Shown: piece by piece, positions 24,141-35,740 of the stretch
How the letters are laid out: the number at the start of each line of letters is the position of its first letter
How positions within the stretch are numbered: the first letter of the stretch is position 1
Assembly: GCA_000469685.2 (NCBI GenBank)
Contig: LS997565.1
Span: 6,583,005 to 6,647,004 of the forward strand
Direction: 5' to 3'
DNA length: 64,000 nt
From: Haemonchus contortus
Taxonomy: Eukaryota > Nematoda > Chromadorea > Rhabditida > Trichostrongylidae
Notes under the pieces: model-generated
Databases searched by the model: none
Told to the model about the DNA's origin: nothing
Seen by the model: only the letters and a program-made list of their open reading frames with translations
Translations under genes and position numbers: made by a program

Positions 24141-25311
24141 TCCAAGTAGGTTGCTGTTTATTTATCGTTTATTTCTACAACACCACTACTTGTTGCTAAT
24201 AGTTTCGTCTGTGAGCCTATTTTTTCTGAGTTTCCAAAGGTAGGAGAACTTAGAATGCTCGACACTGACCTCTAGGCAGCAATCATAGTATCGAACTTTG
24301 TCTCGTCTGGTTCCACATTTTTGTTATTAACGTATGGAGCTACTGAACCATAATAAGAACCTAGAGATGTCCATTGCAAGATCATTCTTTTATTTTCGGA
24401 TTTTACATTTTACTTTGATTTTTTCTTAACTTTGGAATGTTCCCGTATTTTCAAATTAGCCTACACAACCCAGGCGTAAGATTTTCTCTCTACAGAAAAA
24501 ATTGAGGGTATCAATCACAATAGATTGCGAATTCGGACAAGTTCAGCCAGTCCACTCGATGTGTTGCTACTTTTTGAACTGATATGAGAGGCAATTCTCT
24601 ACGAGCTGACCGAGTTTTGTGAAGCTTGACCTTTAATGGTCATGGAATGCGAGTATGTTCAATATATAAGGTTCTTTTTGCGAAAAACACGGTCTTTCTC
24701 AGTTTTTCTTTATCATTTGCCTGAATTTGATCCTCACGATAAACGTGGCAAGTGATAATCCCCAAAGTCCTCCAGAAGGCAATAGAACGTCTAGGAGCTA
24801 AAATCTACCAGATTCTAGGCACTGACTGAACAATGCACGTATTCAATAAGGTCCAGTGCATGCTTGACACCTGTTTAATGTATAATAATATTAATCGTGA
24901 CACTAATCGTAAGCGCCTTGATGGGTTTAATTATTCTGTCAAAAAATCAGTGCATCAAATACGCCTAACAGTAAGCTGAGCTGTATCCGCAGTTCCTTCT
25001 CGGTCGCCAACTCTTCTGAAGACTCAGCTATTGGTCTGTCCAACAAGTGAGGCCTGGAACTTCGCTCGGATAGTATTGTCTCTAGTGGACATCTCGCCAA
25101 CTTTGAATGATTTCCTCTTTGCGTGGGTTTAGATTAGTTTTAATTAACTCTCGCCGGCTGGATTACTTATTTCGAGAGCCTTAAACTCACTCACCGTCAT
25201 AGGAAGGGCCGTTGTAGCAAATTATCTGCTCTTGAGACCTGGTATTTTCAATCTGTCGGGTTATCGATTTTTGTCAAAATGTTTATTGATAATATCTCTT
25301 TTGTACAGTAA

Positions 25312-26770
25312 TTACATTACAGTCTTTGAATTCACTTTCAACTTCCGACAAACGGGTGATAGACGGTGAAATGACGACACATTCTCGTTGTCCAATGAAC
25401 TATAGCTCGGAGTTGTCTTCCTTTTAGCCTGATAAACAAAAACAACGTGAGAATAGCGGTGATTGCCTATGATAAAAAATAATGATATTTAGTGGAGCTG
25501 AATGGCCACTCGAGAGGATAGCTCAGCTTGGAAACCGAAGCATCCAGAAAACATTTTTTGATATCAAATTATGCCCTTCCAAATGTACTGTGAACTGAAC
25601 CTTTTCCCGTGATGATGGAAGACCTTCGCCTAAATTCAACATTATTATGATTCCGATCATTTAACCCCCACACATATGGTCGAAAGTCAGTTGACAATCA
25701 AATCGGTGCCTTTGCCTTCTTACAATTAGACGACAGTCCTTTACCAAATAATCGAGCCCGGCTGGTAGGAAAGCTTGTTTGGCCATTGTGGATGAACCGG
25801 AATTTGATGGAATGTCATACCGTAGATGTGGTGACGTGACCGCTTGGCTCTACTCTCCACTCGCCACGAGTGAAATAAGCGTGCGATGCAGTGCAAATGT
25901 GAAATAGTGCATAAGTCCGGTTACAGTAATACTTTTACTTTACTACAGTAATGAGTTCATGTATTGCACTTCCCCAAACTTTTTGTTGTATGGACTATAA
26001 ACCCTTCATACCAAACGATGCAGGTACACGTGAACTGTGGGGAACCGGAGCGGGAAGGCCGTTTCGGCTTAGGTTGGTTTATGCTAATTGAGTTCGTCGG
26101 GGAAATGACCGGCTTTTTTCAGATTATCCCTCACTATGGTATCGAAAGCGGGTCGAATGAGATTAAGAAGAAGACCGATTTTGGGGTATTGCGAGGTCGA
26201 AAAGCGGCTTAGATAGGGCGCAATAAGAAGCCAAAAACCGGTCGCTATCCCACTGCCGCTCTACGCTCAGAGAAAGGACGAGTTGAGCAGACTTCTGGTG
26301 AGTGATATCAATCGAAATGAAGCGCCTATGTTGTGAATGGAATCAGCTGATATGCTCCAGCAGTTAACACACGTTACTCGGCAGAGTCCGAAAACTCGTC
26401 CAAACACCTTTCGTCGTCTAAACCCCCATCCTTGAATATCAAAAACACTGTATTTCATTCAGATGGGAGTCGCAAAGTGTCAGTTGCCGTACTAGCGCAC
26501 GAGTGAACCTGAGATCAGATCCTGGATCAAAACCAACCATTCTTTTCATCCCTTCAGTGATTTGAACCGGCCATTCTGGGGGAAAAAGGAGCTTATACTG
26601 TATTCAGGAAAGAAAACTTACATAGAGTGGAGGATGCTGTTGAGAGGGCTTCTTGTTGGCAGGTGGACGTGAGGTCGCAGCGACGGTACGCGATCGTTCC
26701 TTTTCGCGTGCTCGTTCAGCAATGCGTTCCCTGTGGAGTCGCTCCTCTTCACGAGGATGATAGCGTTCAT
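25312..26770 (-). CDS. 3' exons of an unidentified minus-strand gene, unit B copy (5' part missing)
   Basis: Two exons are seen on the minus strand: 26622-26770 (acceptor TTTTTGAAG, donor GTAAGT) and the last exon 25312-25428 (acceptor ATCAG, stop TAA). The first is identical base for base to its unit C counterpart. The last differs at four places, all synonymous (Thr, Tyr, His, Pro codons). The first exon encodes an Arg/Glu-rich helix (EEERLHRERIAERAREKER) and then a Pro/Gln-rich tail; the last is Ser/Lys-rich and ends SKTVM. I do not recognise the protein. The matching unit ends at about 27,165, where PLE-2 lies, so no 5' exons are available here. Confidence 0.6.
25930..26225. repeat. Highly conserved non-coding block, unit B copy
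   Basis: About 295 bases are nearly identical to 42,745-43,045, clearly more than the flanking intergenic sequence. A frame of 82 codons is open on the + strand in both, but most of the differences change the amino acid, so protein coding is unlikely. It may be an interspersed repeat or a regulatory element in the intron of the minus-strand gene. Confidence 0.5.
26490..26615 (+). mobile_element. SINE fragment, unit B copy
   Basis: The text AACCTGAGATCAGATCCTGG followed by AACCAACCATTC matches the middle of the SINE at 5,581. The same fragment occurs at the matching place in unit C (43,382), so it predates the duplication. Confidence 0.5.
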
Positions 26771-27289
26771 CTTCAAAAAGTATAGATAGTTTGCTAAACT
26801 TCCTTATGATTTCTATAAAAATTGTTGAATGGGCAGAAGAGTGGAAGGGCTGTGGTCACTGGTGTTTCCTGATGAGAACCACTTCAACCATTCACAAAGG
26901 TTTCAGGGCATCAGAGGTTTTTTCGATGGTGCGTAATGTATCAATTCTTTTTTCTGGTTGATTAAACTTGGGTGTTCTTTGGTAGGTTTGCGTGGACAGG
27001 CTAAAATTACGATTTTTCTGAACTCTACTCCAAAATGGTATCCCCATGCCTACTAAACCTCCTCAAAAGCCATTAAACAGAGGCTCCGGAAAAGGAGAGG
27101 AGCAACCATAAGATACATATAACGACTATGACACAAGAAAAAACAGAATTTCTTGGAATCTATAAAAATGCAATTCACTACAATCTTTTCGCGAATACTG
27201 TCCCACCTTACTCAAGTGGCTGATTCCAGATACCAATCTCAGGAACTCCGGGACGCAGATTGACCCCCCTCCAGTGTAGTGTAAGCAGT

Positions 27290-27446
27290 GTAGGCGGTCC
27301 AACAGCCAGGAAATTCTGTCTGTTGGACCGCCTACACTGCTTATTATGGGACGAACTTTGAAGTCCAAGGGGTTGAGTGAGGACAGGGAGTTTGGTGAAA
27401 GTTTATGGGTTTTAACCAAGACATAGAGTACCTCGTGTTGGCCCAA
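27290..27446 (-). pseudogene. Inverted N-proximal reverse transcriptase fragment of PLE-2
   Basis: The frame contains [26 protein letters not shown] and stops matching after WLL, exactly where the + strand fragment starts (QLLTFIPVHLSN). The two fragments together match PLE-1 without overlap in the protein, so a single inversion accounts for both. Confidence 0.8.
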
Positions 27447-28872
27447 CTGCTAACTTTCATCCCTGTCCATCTGAGCAATACCATGATGTTCCTTGATCAA
27501 CTGCGAGAGACCCGATTTAGAAGGAACCACGTCATAGAATCATTTGACGTGACCTCCCTGTACACTAATGTGTCAAACGGGGACGCCATGCAGGCCACCC
27601 ACGAACTTTTGAATACACATGCGGGGTCAATAAATATGTATGGGCTTTGGGTCTCCCAAGTCATGACGTTGGTCAAGGAGTGCCTGGACTGCTCTATATT
27701 CAGGTGGTCAGGGCGATACTTCAAGCAGGTCAGGGGTTTAGCTATGGGCCAACGGCTAGCACCCGTACTGGCCATTGCCTACATGTCAAAAATCGAAAAA
27801 CCCGTTTTGGATCGCCGGCCTGTCCTCTACTGTCGCTACGTAGACGACTGCTTCGTCGCCTGCTCAACCCAGAAAGAAATGGACAAGTGCTTCGAATTGC
27901 TGAACAGCCAGGCTGACAACATACGGTTTACACGGGAGAAGCCAAATGACAAGTGGTTGCCGTTTCTCAACATGCAGGTCCAGCTTGAGCTTGAGCGAGG
28001 GTTCCTGCGGACAAAATGGTACAGGAAGCCCACCGGCAAGAATATTTTAGTCCATTTCAGGTCGGCGCATCCACGCAAAATCAAGCGGGCTATCACGGCG
28101 AATATGATAAGAACTGCGAAAATGGTCTCATCGGGGGTCAAGAACAAGTAGAATCCGTGGAACTCGCTAAAAAGGTGGCTCTCTCCAATGGGTATCCCCT
28201 GAGGGACTGGCACTATGGCAGACCACCCCAACGAAAACCATACGAGCCAAGATGTGAGAATTCGGAGAAAGTGCCCTTTTGCCTTTCTTTCTTCTCGGAT
28301 TCCGTCAGCCTAGACGTGAGAATGGCCTTGCGAAAGTGTGGGCTCGATGACACGGTCCGGGTGGTTGAAGTTCCCCTAGAAATCTGAAGCAGAGGCTGGT
28401 ACAAAACCGTCTCTATGATCGTTTCTGCACGACCCCCCATTGTATCATCTGTTCCAACGGGCGAGGGGGTGACTGTATGACGCCAGGTGTGATCTACGCG
28501 ATCACATGTAACCTCTGTGGAGATGAGTACATAGGCGAGACCGGAAGACCTCTAATATGCAGGGTCAAGGAACACCTGGATGGCTTGAAGAAATCGAGGC
28601 CTAAAACGCCCCTGGGGGACCACAGGAGGCACCACCACGAGGATGTTGAGTTTGGGGTATCTATCAGGGTCTTGATGCGGGAACCCACGACCTCAGCGCA
28701 AAAGACTCTTGAAGCTTTTTGGAACAACGCTAAAAATCCAAAAATGAATCGGGAGGAGGAATGTCTGGCTGTAACTAACGAGCTTGCCCCGTTCCTCGAC
28801 CTGTGTGGTTTTCAACTGCCACCCTTGTCCGAGGTAGGGGTCAGGACACTCGGGCCCACCCACTGTGATTAG
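27405..28872 (+). pseudogene. PLE-2 reverse transcriptase/GIY-YIG endonuclease, frameshifted
   Basis: The first frame carries [28 protein letters not shown] and the catalytic YVDD with an intact Tyr upstream of it. The frame shifts near 28,145 and again near 28,385, after which the GIY-YIG domain follows (GVIYAITCNLCGDEYIGETG, then RVKEH). The C-terminal part matches PLE-1 closely to LEAFWNNAKNPKMNREEECL. The protein is dead, but the domain order is complete for this portion. Confidence 0.87.
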
Positions 28873-29044
28873 TATAAATACGCAGTTCAAAAAAAGGAGG
28901 GTCAACGGTCTTCTTGTGACATCTAAGGTGGGTTACCTATTGTGATTTACAATACTTTCCTAGGTATCTATAGGCCACACCTGAACTAAGCTGAGGTCTG
29001 AACGTCGTTTGGCCAGGATGAATCTCAAATATTTTTTGGCTTCC

Positions 29045-29080
29045 AGGCCCTGACGAAGGCGATTGGCCGAAATGTTAGCC
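29045..29080 (+). ncRNA. Hammerhead ribozyme-like motif in the 3' end of PLE-2
   Basis: The order is AGGCC, CTGACGA, a stem-loop closed by GGC/GCC, GAAA, TGTT, AGCC. The core CUGANGA and GAAA are intact and the cleavage triplet would be GUU. Stem I keeps three pairs with mismatches at both ends, so activity is less certain than in PLE-1. Confidence 0.6.
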
Positions 29081-30863
29081 GAATAAAATCATTGTATCAT
29101 CTTGGTCGTGGCTTCAGAGAGACCTCCCAAGTTAAATCCGTTCTCAACTATCTTTTGAGGTGCTCGATATAACCGACCAGAGTAGGCGCTGTGAGTTTGT
29201 TACGAAGCAAGTACATCCTTGACTTGCTTTGCAACCCTTCAATGCCTCTTAATCTGAATGCTGCAGGCCACCATCAGATTCTATCGCTACTGCGTGGCTA
29301 TGAGAAGCCACAGAATATCTATGTAATTACCTGGTGCTGTCTTGAGATAGTGTAAGAAGGTGGAGATAGAACAAGCTCGAAAACCATGGCATTTATGTTC
29401 TCCTAATGAACGGATTATCCTGAACTGGCCAAGATCGCTCTGCGGTCTAGCATTATGTCAACGGCTAACGGAGATCTGCTTCCACACTACTAGAATTTTT
29501 TAAAGAACAACAAGTACTATAGACCAAAAGTCTTCTGCAGGACGCAATCTGTGACCGATTTGGAGCATTGGCGACGTTCGGTAGATACCAGTTTCCTCAT
29601 CCGACTACCATCCTATCCATAATCGCGCCCCATTCCCCGTTTCGACAAACTAAAGGCTCTTTGATTATCACAAACTGGTATGTCCCGATTGTACTTTGGC
29701 CATGGAGCAACGGGAGCAGCTGCAGCCCGCTCATCGCCGAAACTAATCGGGATAACCAACTTATCGCTGTTTTCTGTTCCGACTCAACTGTGTTGAGTTT
29801 TGTTGGGCTCTTCGAAAATTTATGGCTAATTGGGGAAATGGGTGTAGGCAGATCACTGCCCAGGCGGATGGATCATCTGATCAACGGTCATGGTACTGAT
29901 TGAGATATGCTCACAGGACAGCCCATCAAGGTTTCAGTATAGCAAAGAACCTTATTTTACTTTATAGTTATCGGGCAGCACAGCCATATGGGTTCTCTGA
30001 AGATATTCGAACTCGCTTCAGCATCCGAAACTATACTGTTAGGCATTGTACCACGTTCTGTATGCGGCGTTCAAAGGTTAGGTGGCGGATAACATGATTC
30101 CTGCGCTCCTCATAGGGTTACTGGCGTAACTTCCATATGTGAACTGAGAAATATGTAGACACCAACTGCGGTAACTTCGTCCCTCTTTCCTTCGTTAATA
30201 GAGGAGAAACGATAGACGACTTTCGGACCATTTAAAGCCCAGTTCACTATAATTTTGAAATACTCCTTTTAAAATACTCCTTTTTATTCAGAAAACGGGA
30301 GTGTAGGTTGGGAATAGTTCATCGGTAGTGAAGAAACCGAGAAAATCCGCTAGTTTCGAAAAAATAAGGCTCCTCAAAAGTAGAGAAAATAAGGGTCGGA
30401 TGAGATTACCATGACGGGAATCACCTGGAAGGAGTATTTGGACGAGATCAGTTGTTGCGATTGCGCAAAAAGCTGACTACATCAAGCCAGAACTACATAG
30501 AACTGTCTTGCATTGTCGCTATGGTAAATGGCAAACTCTTTGAACCTTCATAGCTCCCTAACTAGCCTTTTTCCGACCTGATAGCACCAGATACGATATA
30601 CTGAGGGGCCTCGGATTCGTCGCCTATGGGGGAATCCCAGAAACCATTTTTATCGTGAACTGTGTCTTTGAAGCGAATAGATGCCAGAACGGTTTCCATC
30701 GAAAAAATTATAAAAAAACAACCGTTGAACGTCACATGCAGAACGTGGCGTGGTGCAGAGCATGCTCCATCGTACCGTGCACGAAAATAATCGGGGCTTA
30801 TCCATAGTGAGAGTTCAGGGTACTATCAGAGACCGTCGATTAGCGTTCCGAATTTATTAAAAC

Positions 30864-30887
30864 ATGGTCTCGGCTATATAGAGGAAC
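30864..30887 (+). promoter_or_regulatory. TATA-box core promoter of astacin copy C
   Basis: The block is identical to that of copy B, with the TATA element about 182 bases before the start codon. Promoter sequence is thus kept although the gene behind it is broken. Confidence 0.55.
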
Positions 30888-31289
30888 ATCGGATCCACTT
30901 TATTCATCGAAGCGCATTCACTAATGCGACAATGCCGTGGTCCCTTTAGCATGATATTTTTTCTGTTGTTAAGTTTTATCCACGACTAAGAATATTCATT
31001 GTGTTAGAAAATCTCAGTGTCACAAAGCTCAATCAGAATAGTAACAAGACAAGGAAATGATCATCGTGCTACTCCTCCTCACATCATTATTTAATAGCAG
31101 TCTTTGCCTTTCTGAGAAAGCGAGGATCGCTATGACAGAGGTACGAGTTGAAAAAAAATTCAATTTTTGAAAAAGGAGGTATTGCTTGCTGCGAAAGAGA
31201 GGGGCAAGACGTGGCCCACATCCTACAGATTGTCACAGGGGCAATACATTCGTTAAGTAAGTCAGAAGCCTGAGAATTCCCTGAGCGAC

Positions 31290-31880
31290 GCCTTTCGAAA
31301 CTGTGGGTATATGTCGCTCGGCGCGATGGGCGGGGTCGCTCGCCCATTTGAGGCGGTTTGAGGGGGGGGGGGGGGGGGGACAACTCGTTCAGCAACCCTT
31401 GGTCTCTCTTTTCCTGATGATAGAAGCGCGAAGATGACGCGATGATGACGCCGCTAGTATTAGACGCCAAAATGCGGACCTGCTTGTATTCTGCCTACAT
31501 ACATAATCCATTTGGAGATTTTGTGTGATTTGCAGTACTTCTTGTGCTCCCACAATCCCCTTTCTGCGTGGATACTGTCAAATTACAGTGAAGAGGTGGT
31601 CTCATGGTCGTTTTAGAGCCTGATATTTCCTACTTCAAAGTAATTTGCGGTATATATTGTTTATTGTTCGTGCGATAAGTTTACTGCTTCTTCTTTGAGG
31701 GACATTTGTTAGTCATATTATTATTATTATAGCCCGTCATCGATCGGGCTTCTAACACCAGGAGAGGATAAACAGAGGGTTGCCTGATCTGAAAGAGTTG
31801 TCCACCCCGAAAACCGCCTCAAATGGGCGCGCGACCCCGGCTATCGCACCAAACGACCGCCTCCCGGAGGCTATGGCAGG
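31290..31880. mobile_element. Foldback element with about 90-base inverted ends in intron 1 of copy C
   Basis: The text around 31,325-31,400 (GCGCCCATTTGAGGCGGTTT-like, then ACAACTC) recurs inverted at 31,795-31,860 as GAGTTGTCC... AAACCGCCTCAAATGGGCGC. One arm holds a run of about 18 G. The insertion is about 600 bases and copy B lacks it. No open transposase frame lies inside. Confidence 0.7.
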
Positions 31881-33974
31881 TTCCTAATATAGCCTTAGCT
31901 AGAGCAGGGGTCGGAAATGGGGTTCCAAATAGTCTTCAGAGGCACAGTTTGATGTAGGATCAGTGAATTTGATAAGACTGGAATTCAAATTGCGGTAATC
32001 CACGCTACATGTATTCTTGATAGTCCGTACCTACGATCCCGTTTCCATTTCAAATTTCGTTTGACAGGCCCCTCAATGGATGTTTCTGTTTGTGTCAAGG
32101 GCGGTCTCAGTCAGATTTAGCCCTAGTTGCACCGTCTAAACAAATTCTCGACATACAGAACCCTCAAAGACTTGGTTTTGGTTTATTGCCATGATTAATT
32201 GATTAGAGCTAATATAGTTTACGATGTCTGCAAATTCCAGGCATATGGAGGTATTGACATCGATGAGCGTCATGACAGACTAAAAAATCTTGGCATGAGT
32301 AATCCAGAGCTGCAAATCTTATCAGAAGATGTAGGGAAAAGCACAATCGTAGACGTGACATCCGGAAATGTGAGTTTTTCTACATTCCTAGAACATTCGA
32401 CTTGCATTTCTATAGCCTTCGACTATAATCAAATATTTCAGGAGATAGCGACTGGCGAAAGTAATCCAGCTGATGACGATACGATCTTAGGGATAAATCG
32501 GAGGGAAGGAATCGATGAGTACTTATTCGATGGTGATATGATGCTTACTGAGTGAGTTTTTCTTCGTTTACAGGCGACCGACGAAAGTAATCCGATTTTC
32601 CATCCAATTAATCCTATCCAATAATAATTTCGTAATAAATAATATCGTTAGCAATGATAGAACAAGGAAAAAAGGAATAGCTAAGAAAATTTCCTACCAT
32701 TTTCTTGAATTTGAAGGGGGTTTCCATAATGGTCTCCCTTCCTACCGAGAAAAAGGGAAATGGTAAAAAATACAGCACTAATTACGTCCAATTCTGAAAG
32801 TGAGGGCGTCGTATGACCTAAAATAAGTCCACCGATCATGCATGTGGCACGTGTTTGTTTTTATTTTTTCTGTGGCTAACTCTCGCAGTCAGTTGTTGTT
32901 GCTACCGTAACTTGGAGCATAGCCGTTCACAATGTTAGTGAGCTTACTCGTTCAGTGGGACACTGTCCCAAAATAAGTCTCTTCTTAGGCTTTTTTTCCA
33001 TTTGTAAGTTCATATAGACACATCCCTTGTGATATGACGGTAAGTAAATGAACAAGTTGATAAAAAAGCTTGTCATTGCCTCTAGGGTCTCCTTCGCTCA
33101 TGCAATCGTCCATAGCAGTGACTTTAAAGTGTTAGCCGTGTTACTTTACGTTTGCTTCACTTTTTTAGGGAACAGCTAAGTGCATATGAAGACAGTATGA
33201 AGAATCCCACCTCTCGGCAAAAACGTCAAGTTACTGGACCGAATTTTCGTTGGCCAAATAACGTGGTTTTTTACTACTTCAACAGCAGTATCTGTAAGTA
33301 TATCTAGTTATAAGTATTGTATAATACCTGCCTACCAGGCGATTTACAATTTAGAATACTTTCAGCTTCTACTGATCAAGATTTCGTCAGAACGCAGCTC
33401 AAATACGTTAGAGACCGAACTTGTATCAGATTTATAGAAAACGTTACTGCAGAGCACGTTATAAAGGTGGTCAGTGGAGCAGGATGTTCTTCGTTTGTGG
33501 GCAGGAAGGGAGTCGAGCAAGCACTATCGTTGAGTAGTGGATGCTATGCTGTAAGCCATTTACGTTTGTATAAAAATATGTTATGAACTTTTGATCGCCT
33601 TCAATCGGGTCTGAAGCTTGTCAGCTCCGCCCCATGCTGAAGTAGCTTCTGTCTCCGGACGAGATGGCACAATCAACAAAAAATGTGATTGCTTAGAGTT
33701 TAGGAGAGCAAAAGTTCAAAGAATATCATTTTGCTCGGTCATCGTTGATGTCCAATGTTACGAGTTTTTTTTTGAAGGCAGGTACTGTGGTTCATGAGTT
33801 TATGCATGCTATGGGTGTCCAGCATATGCAACAGCGAGGTGACAGAGATCAATTCATCATTGTCAATTTGACAAATGTAAATGTATGTTTAACCCTTTCT
33901 GATTTATTTAATTCGTGAGTGCGCTTGTAACAGAAACTTCACTAATAGATGACATAAACATACTACATATGTAT

Positions 33975-35185
33975 TAGGTTGAGTCATAAGTCCTCGGACA
34001 AATTGAAGTGACAATTTTTATCTTAACATTTTTGAACGACAATAGCGAATCATCTGAAATATGCCCCATTGGCATTGATGGTCTTCTGCTAACGCTTGGG
34101 CAGATCGTAGATGCCCTTGCTTTAGAACGCTGGGGGCTGGTCCTTGAAGAACTGCTCGAGTGCCATTTTGATGTCATCGCGGGTTTGAAAGCTTTTACCA
34201 TCTAGATGACGTGGGAGATGGGGAGAAAGGTGGTAATAGGAAGGAGCCAAGTCTGGGGAATATGGATGGTGCAGTAAAATTGTCCAGCCGAAATACATTA
34301 GTTCAGTTTTGGTCGTTCTCGCAATGTGCGGCCGAGCGTTGTTGTGCTGGAAGTAAACCTCGTGCTGGTGTAGATGTACATAGATGCGGTCACTGCACGT
34401 CCTTCGTCTAGCAGCTCCCAGTTTTCGACACCGTGAAAGCACCACCACATGCAGAGCATGACCTTCTTGGCGTGTACGCTAGGTTTGGGGAAGTCTTCTG
34501 CATCCGCACCTTAGTCAATCCATTGAGCACGCCGGCGAACGTTAGAGTGGAAAATCCACTTCTCATCCTCCGACGACTAAATGGTCGAGCCACGTGTGGT
34601 TGCGTTTGAGCGTGAGGAGAGAAAGTGCCATGTCGATTCGGCGGTCCATGTCATTCTGCTTCAAAGCATGATACACCCATCAACCAAGCTTTCGCACCTT
34701 GCCGATTGACTTCAATCCACGAACAACTGTGGACTGATTCACCCCAAGAGAGACTGCCAGCTCACGAGTAGTTTGATACGGATCGGCCCCCACCTGGCTC
34801 TGCTTAGCGTCCAAATCCAACTCCATTGGGCGTCACTGACGGTCTTCATCTTTGGTGGAATAGTCGCCCGACGCGAACTTCGAGTGCCACTTGGAAACTG
34901 TGCTTCTAGCAGGGGCGTCGTCCTTGTAAACGTCCTTCATACGTTGACTGATTTCCGCGGGTTCTTGGCCAGATAAAAAAAAGGATGGTGTTGCGAAGGT
35001 GTAGTTGCTTCGGGTTGAGATCATGGGGCTTGGTTGCAGGCAATGAAACAGTTAGGTGAGTTTGCCAATAAGTGTTTGGTAGAGCTTCTCGAACCTTATT
35101 TCATGATGCTTTGCGCGCCCACTTTTGTCACCTCTTTCCCGAGTTATGATCTCGCGCCTTTGAAAGCCATTTGATGCTTGTTCCA
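33975..35185 (-). mobile_element. Mariner element with decayed transposase (intron 6 of copy C)
   Basis: On the minus strand the pieces EPAEISQRMKDVYKDDAPA, STVSKWHSKFASGDYS (helix-turn-helix region), a WIFH-like segment, HNNARPHIA and HHPYSPDLAPSYYHL (DD34D catalytic site) appear in mariner order in shifting frames. The left end TTAGGTTGAGTCATAAGTC has the typical mariner terminus. The right terminus was not found, so that limit is approximate. Stops and frameshifts make it non-functional. Copy B lacks it. Confidence 0.82.
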
Positions 35186-35389
35186 ACTTCTTCCATTGTT
35201 GTTATGGCTGTTTTTCCTGAGCCTTTGCAATTTCATGGAAATATGGAAAGTTGTACGCAATGGATGGGCGGAGATACCCGCACACAGGCGTTGTCCGTAT
35301 TGGGTTCAGGAATTTTTCACCAGACAGAAGAGGTAGCAAACGCCTGGTGGCGATTTGGAATGTTTTGAAATGAAAGATGATGGTGTCTA

Positions 35390-35740
35390 GGGAAGCGTCA
35401 GCCAGAAAGAGTTTGAAAAGCTCCGCCAGCAGGATGAGTTATCTATTATAATATCACTGCATTCCTCCTAAATCACCATGAAACCTCTGTTTGACTATAG
35501 CCAGCTCCGTAGCTATCAGTAACATGAATGAAATAGGTGTCACCCGACCAGTCTGAAGTAAGGGTTCACTTTAATAACCCTGGATCTCGGTACAGCCAAT
35601 CTTCGTCGCTCACGAGGGCCGGTTCTGTTCATCAGAGAAGCTCAAACGAAGGTGGTTTCACCGAAACATTAGCCATCAATGTATCTCGTGTGGAGTTGTA
35701 CAAATAAAGTTATTTCGATTATATGCCGAGGTCCATCGAG
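35390..35740 (+). mobile_element. 3' fragment of a Penelope-like element (intron 6 of copy C)
   Basis: The text GAAGGTGGTTTCACCGAAAC followed by ATTAGCC and AATAAA about 40 bases later resembles the 3' ends of PLE-1 and PLE-2. The ribozyme core is damaged (CAAACGA for CUGANGA). Intron 6 of copy B lacks this insertion. No protein remnant is readable. Confidence 0.5.

Larger units (their letters stand above)
12040..27165. repeat. Tandem duplication unit B (about 15-17 kb)
   Basis: From about 12,040 the sequence matches that starting about 29,165, and it keeps matching, with insertions on either side, to about 27,165 versus 44,050. The shared content in order is about 1.1 kb of non-coding sequence, promoter, astacin, tRNA-Sec, a spaced-out intergenic stretch, and two 3' exons of a minus-strand gene. 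The first 1.1 kb holds no recognisable gene. The start codons of B and C are 17,138 bases apart. Unit A shares the astacin-to-tRNA part only. Confidence 0.85.
27165..29100 (+). mobile_element. Penelope-like retroelement PLE-2 with inverted 5' part
   Basis: The main part reads on the + strand from about 27,440 to a hammerhead-like motif and AATAAA near 29,085. The part of the reverse transcriptase that should precede it (LVKTHK to GPTDRISWLL) lies head-to-head on the minus strand at 27,290-27,446. The inverted part ends in a 23-base palindrome arm pair (AGCAGTGTAGGCGGTCCAAC at 27,281 and its complement by 27,346). The element sits exactly between duplication units B and C. The left limit is approximate. 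Confidence 0.82.

Noticed and set aside
25964..26212. 82-codon frame open in both duplication units
   Set aside because: Differences between the two copies are mostly amino-acid changing, unlike the true exons nearby, so protein constraint is not supported.
35050..35075. Possible second mariner terminus (TTAGGTGAGTTTGCCAATAAG)
   Set aside because: It is in direct, not inverted, orientation relative to the left end at 33,975 and lies inside the transposase region, so it is likely coincidental.
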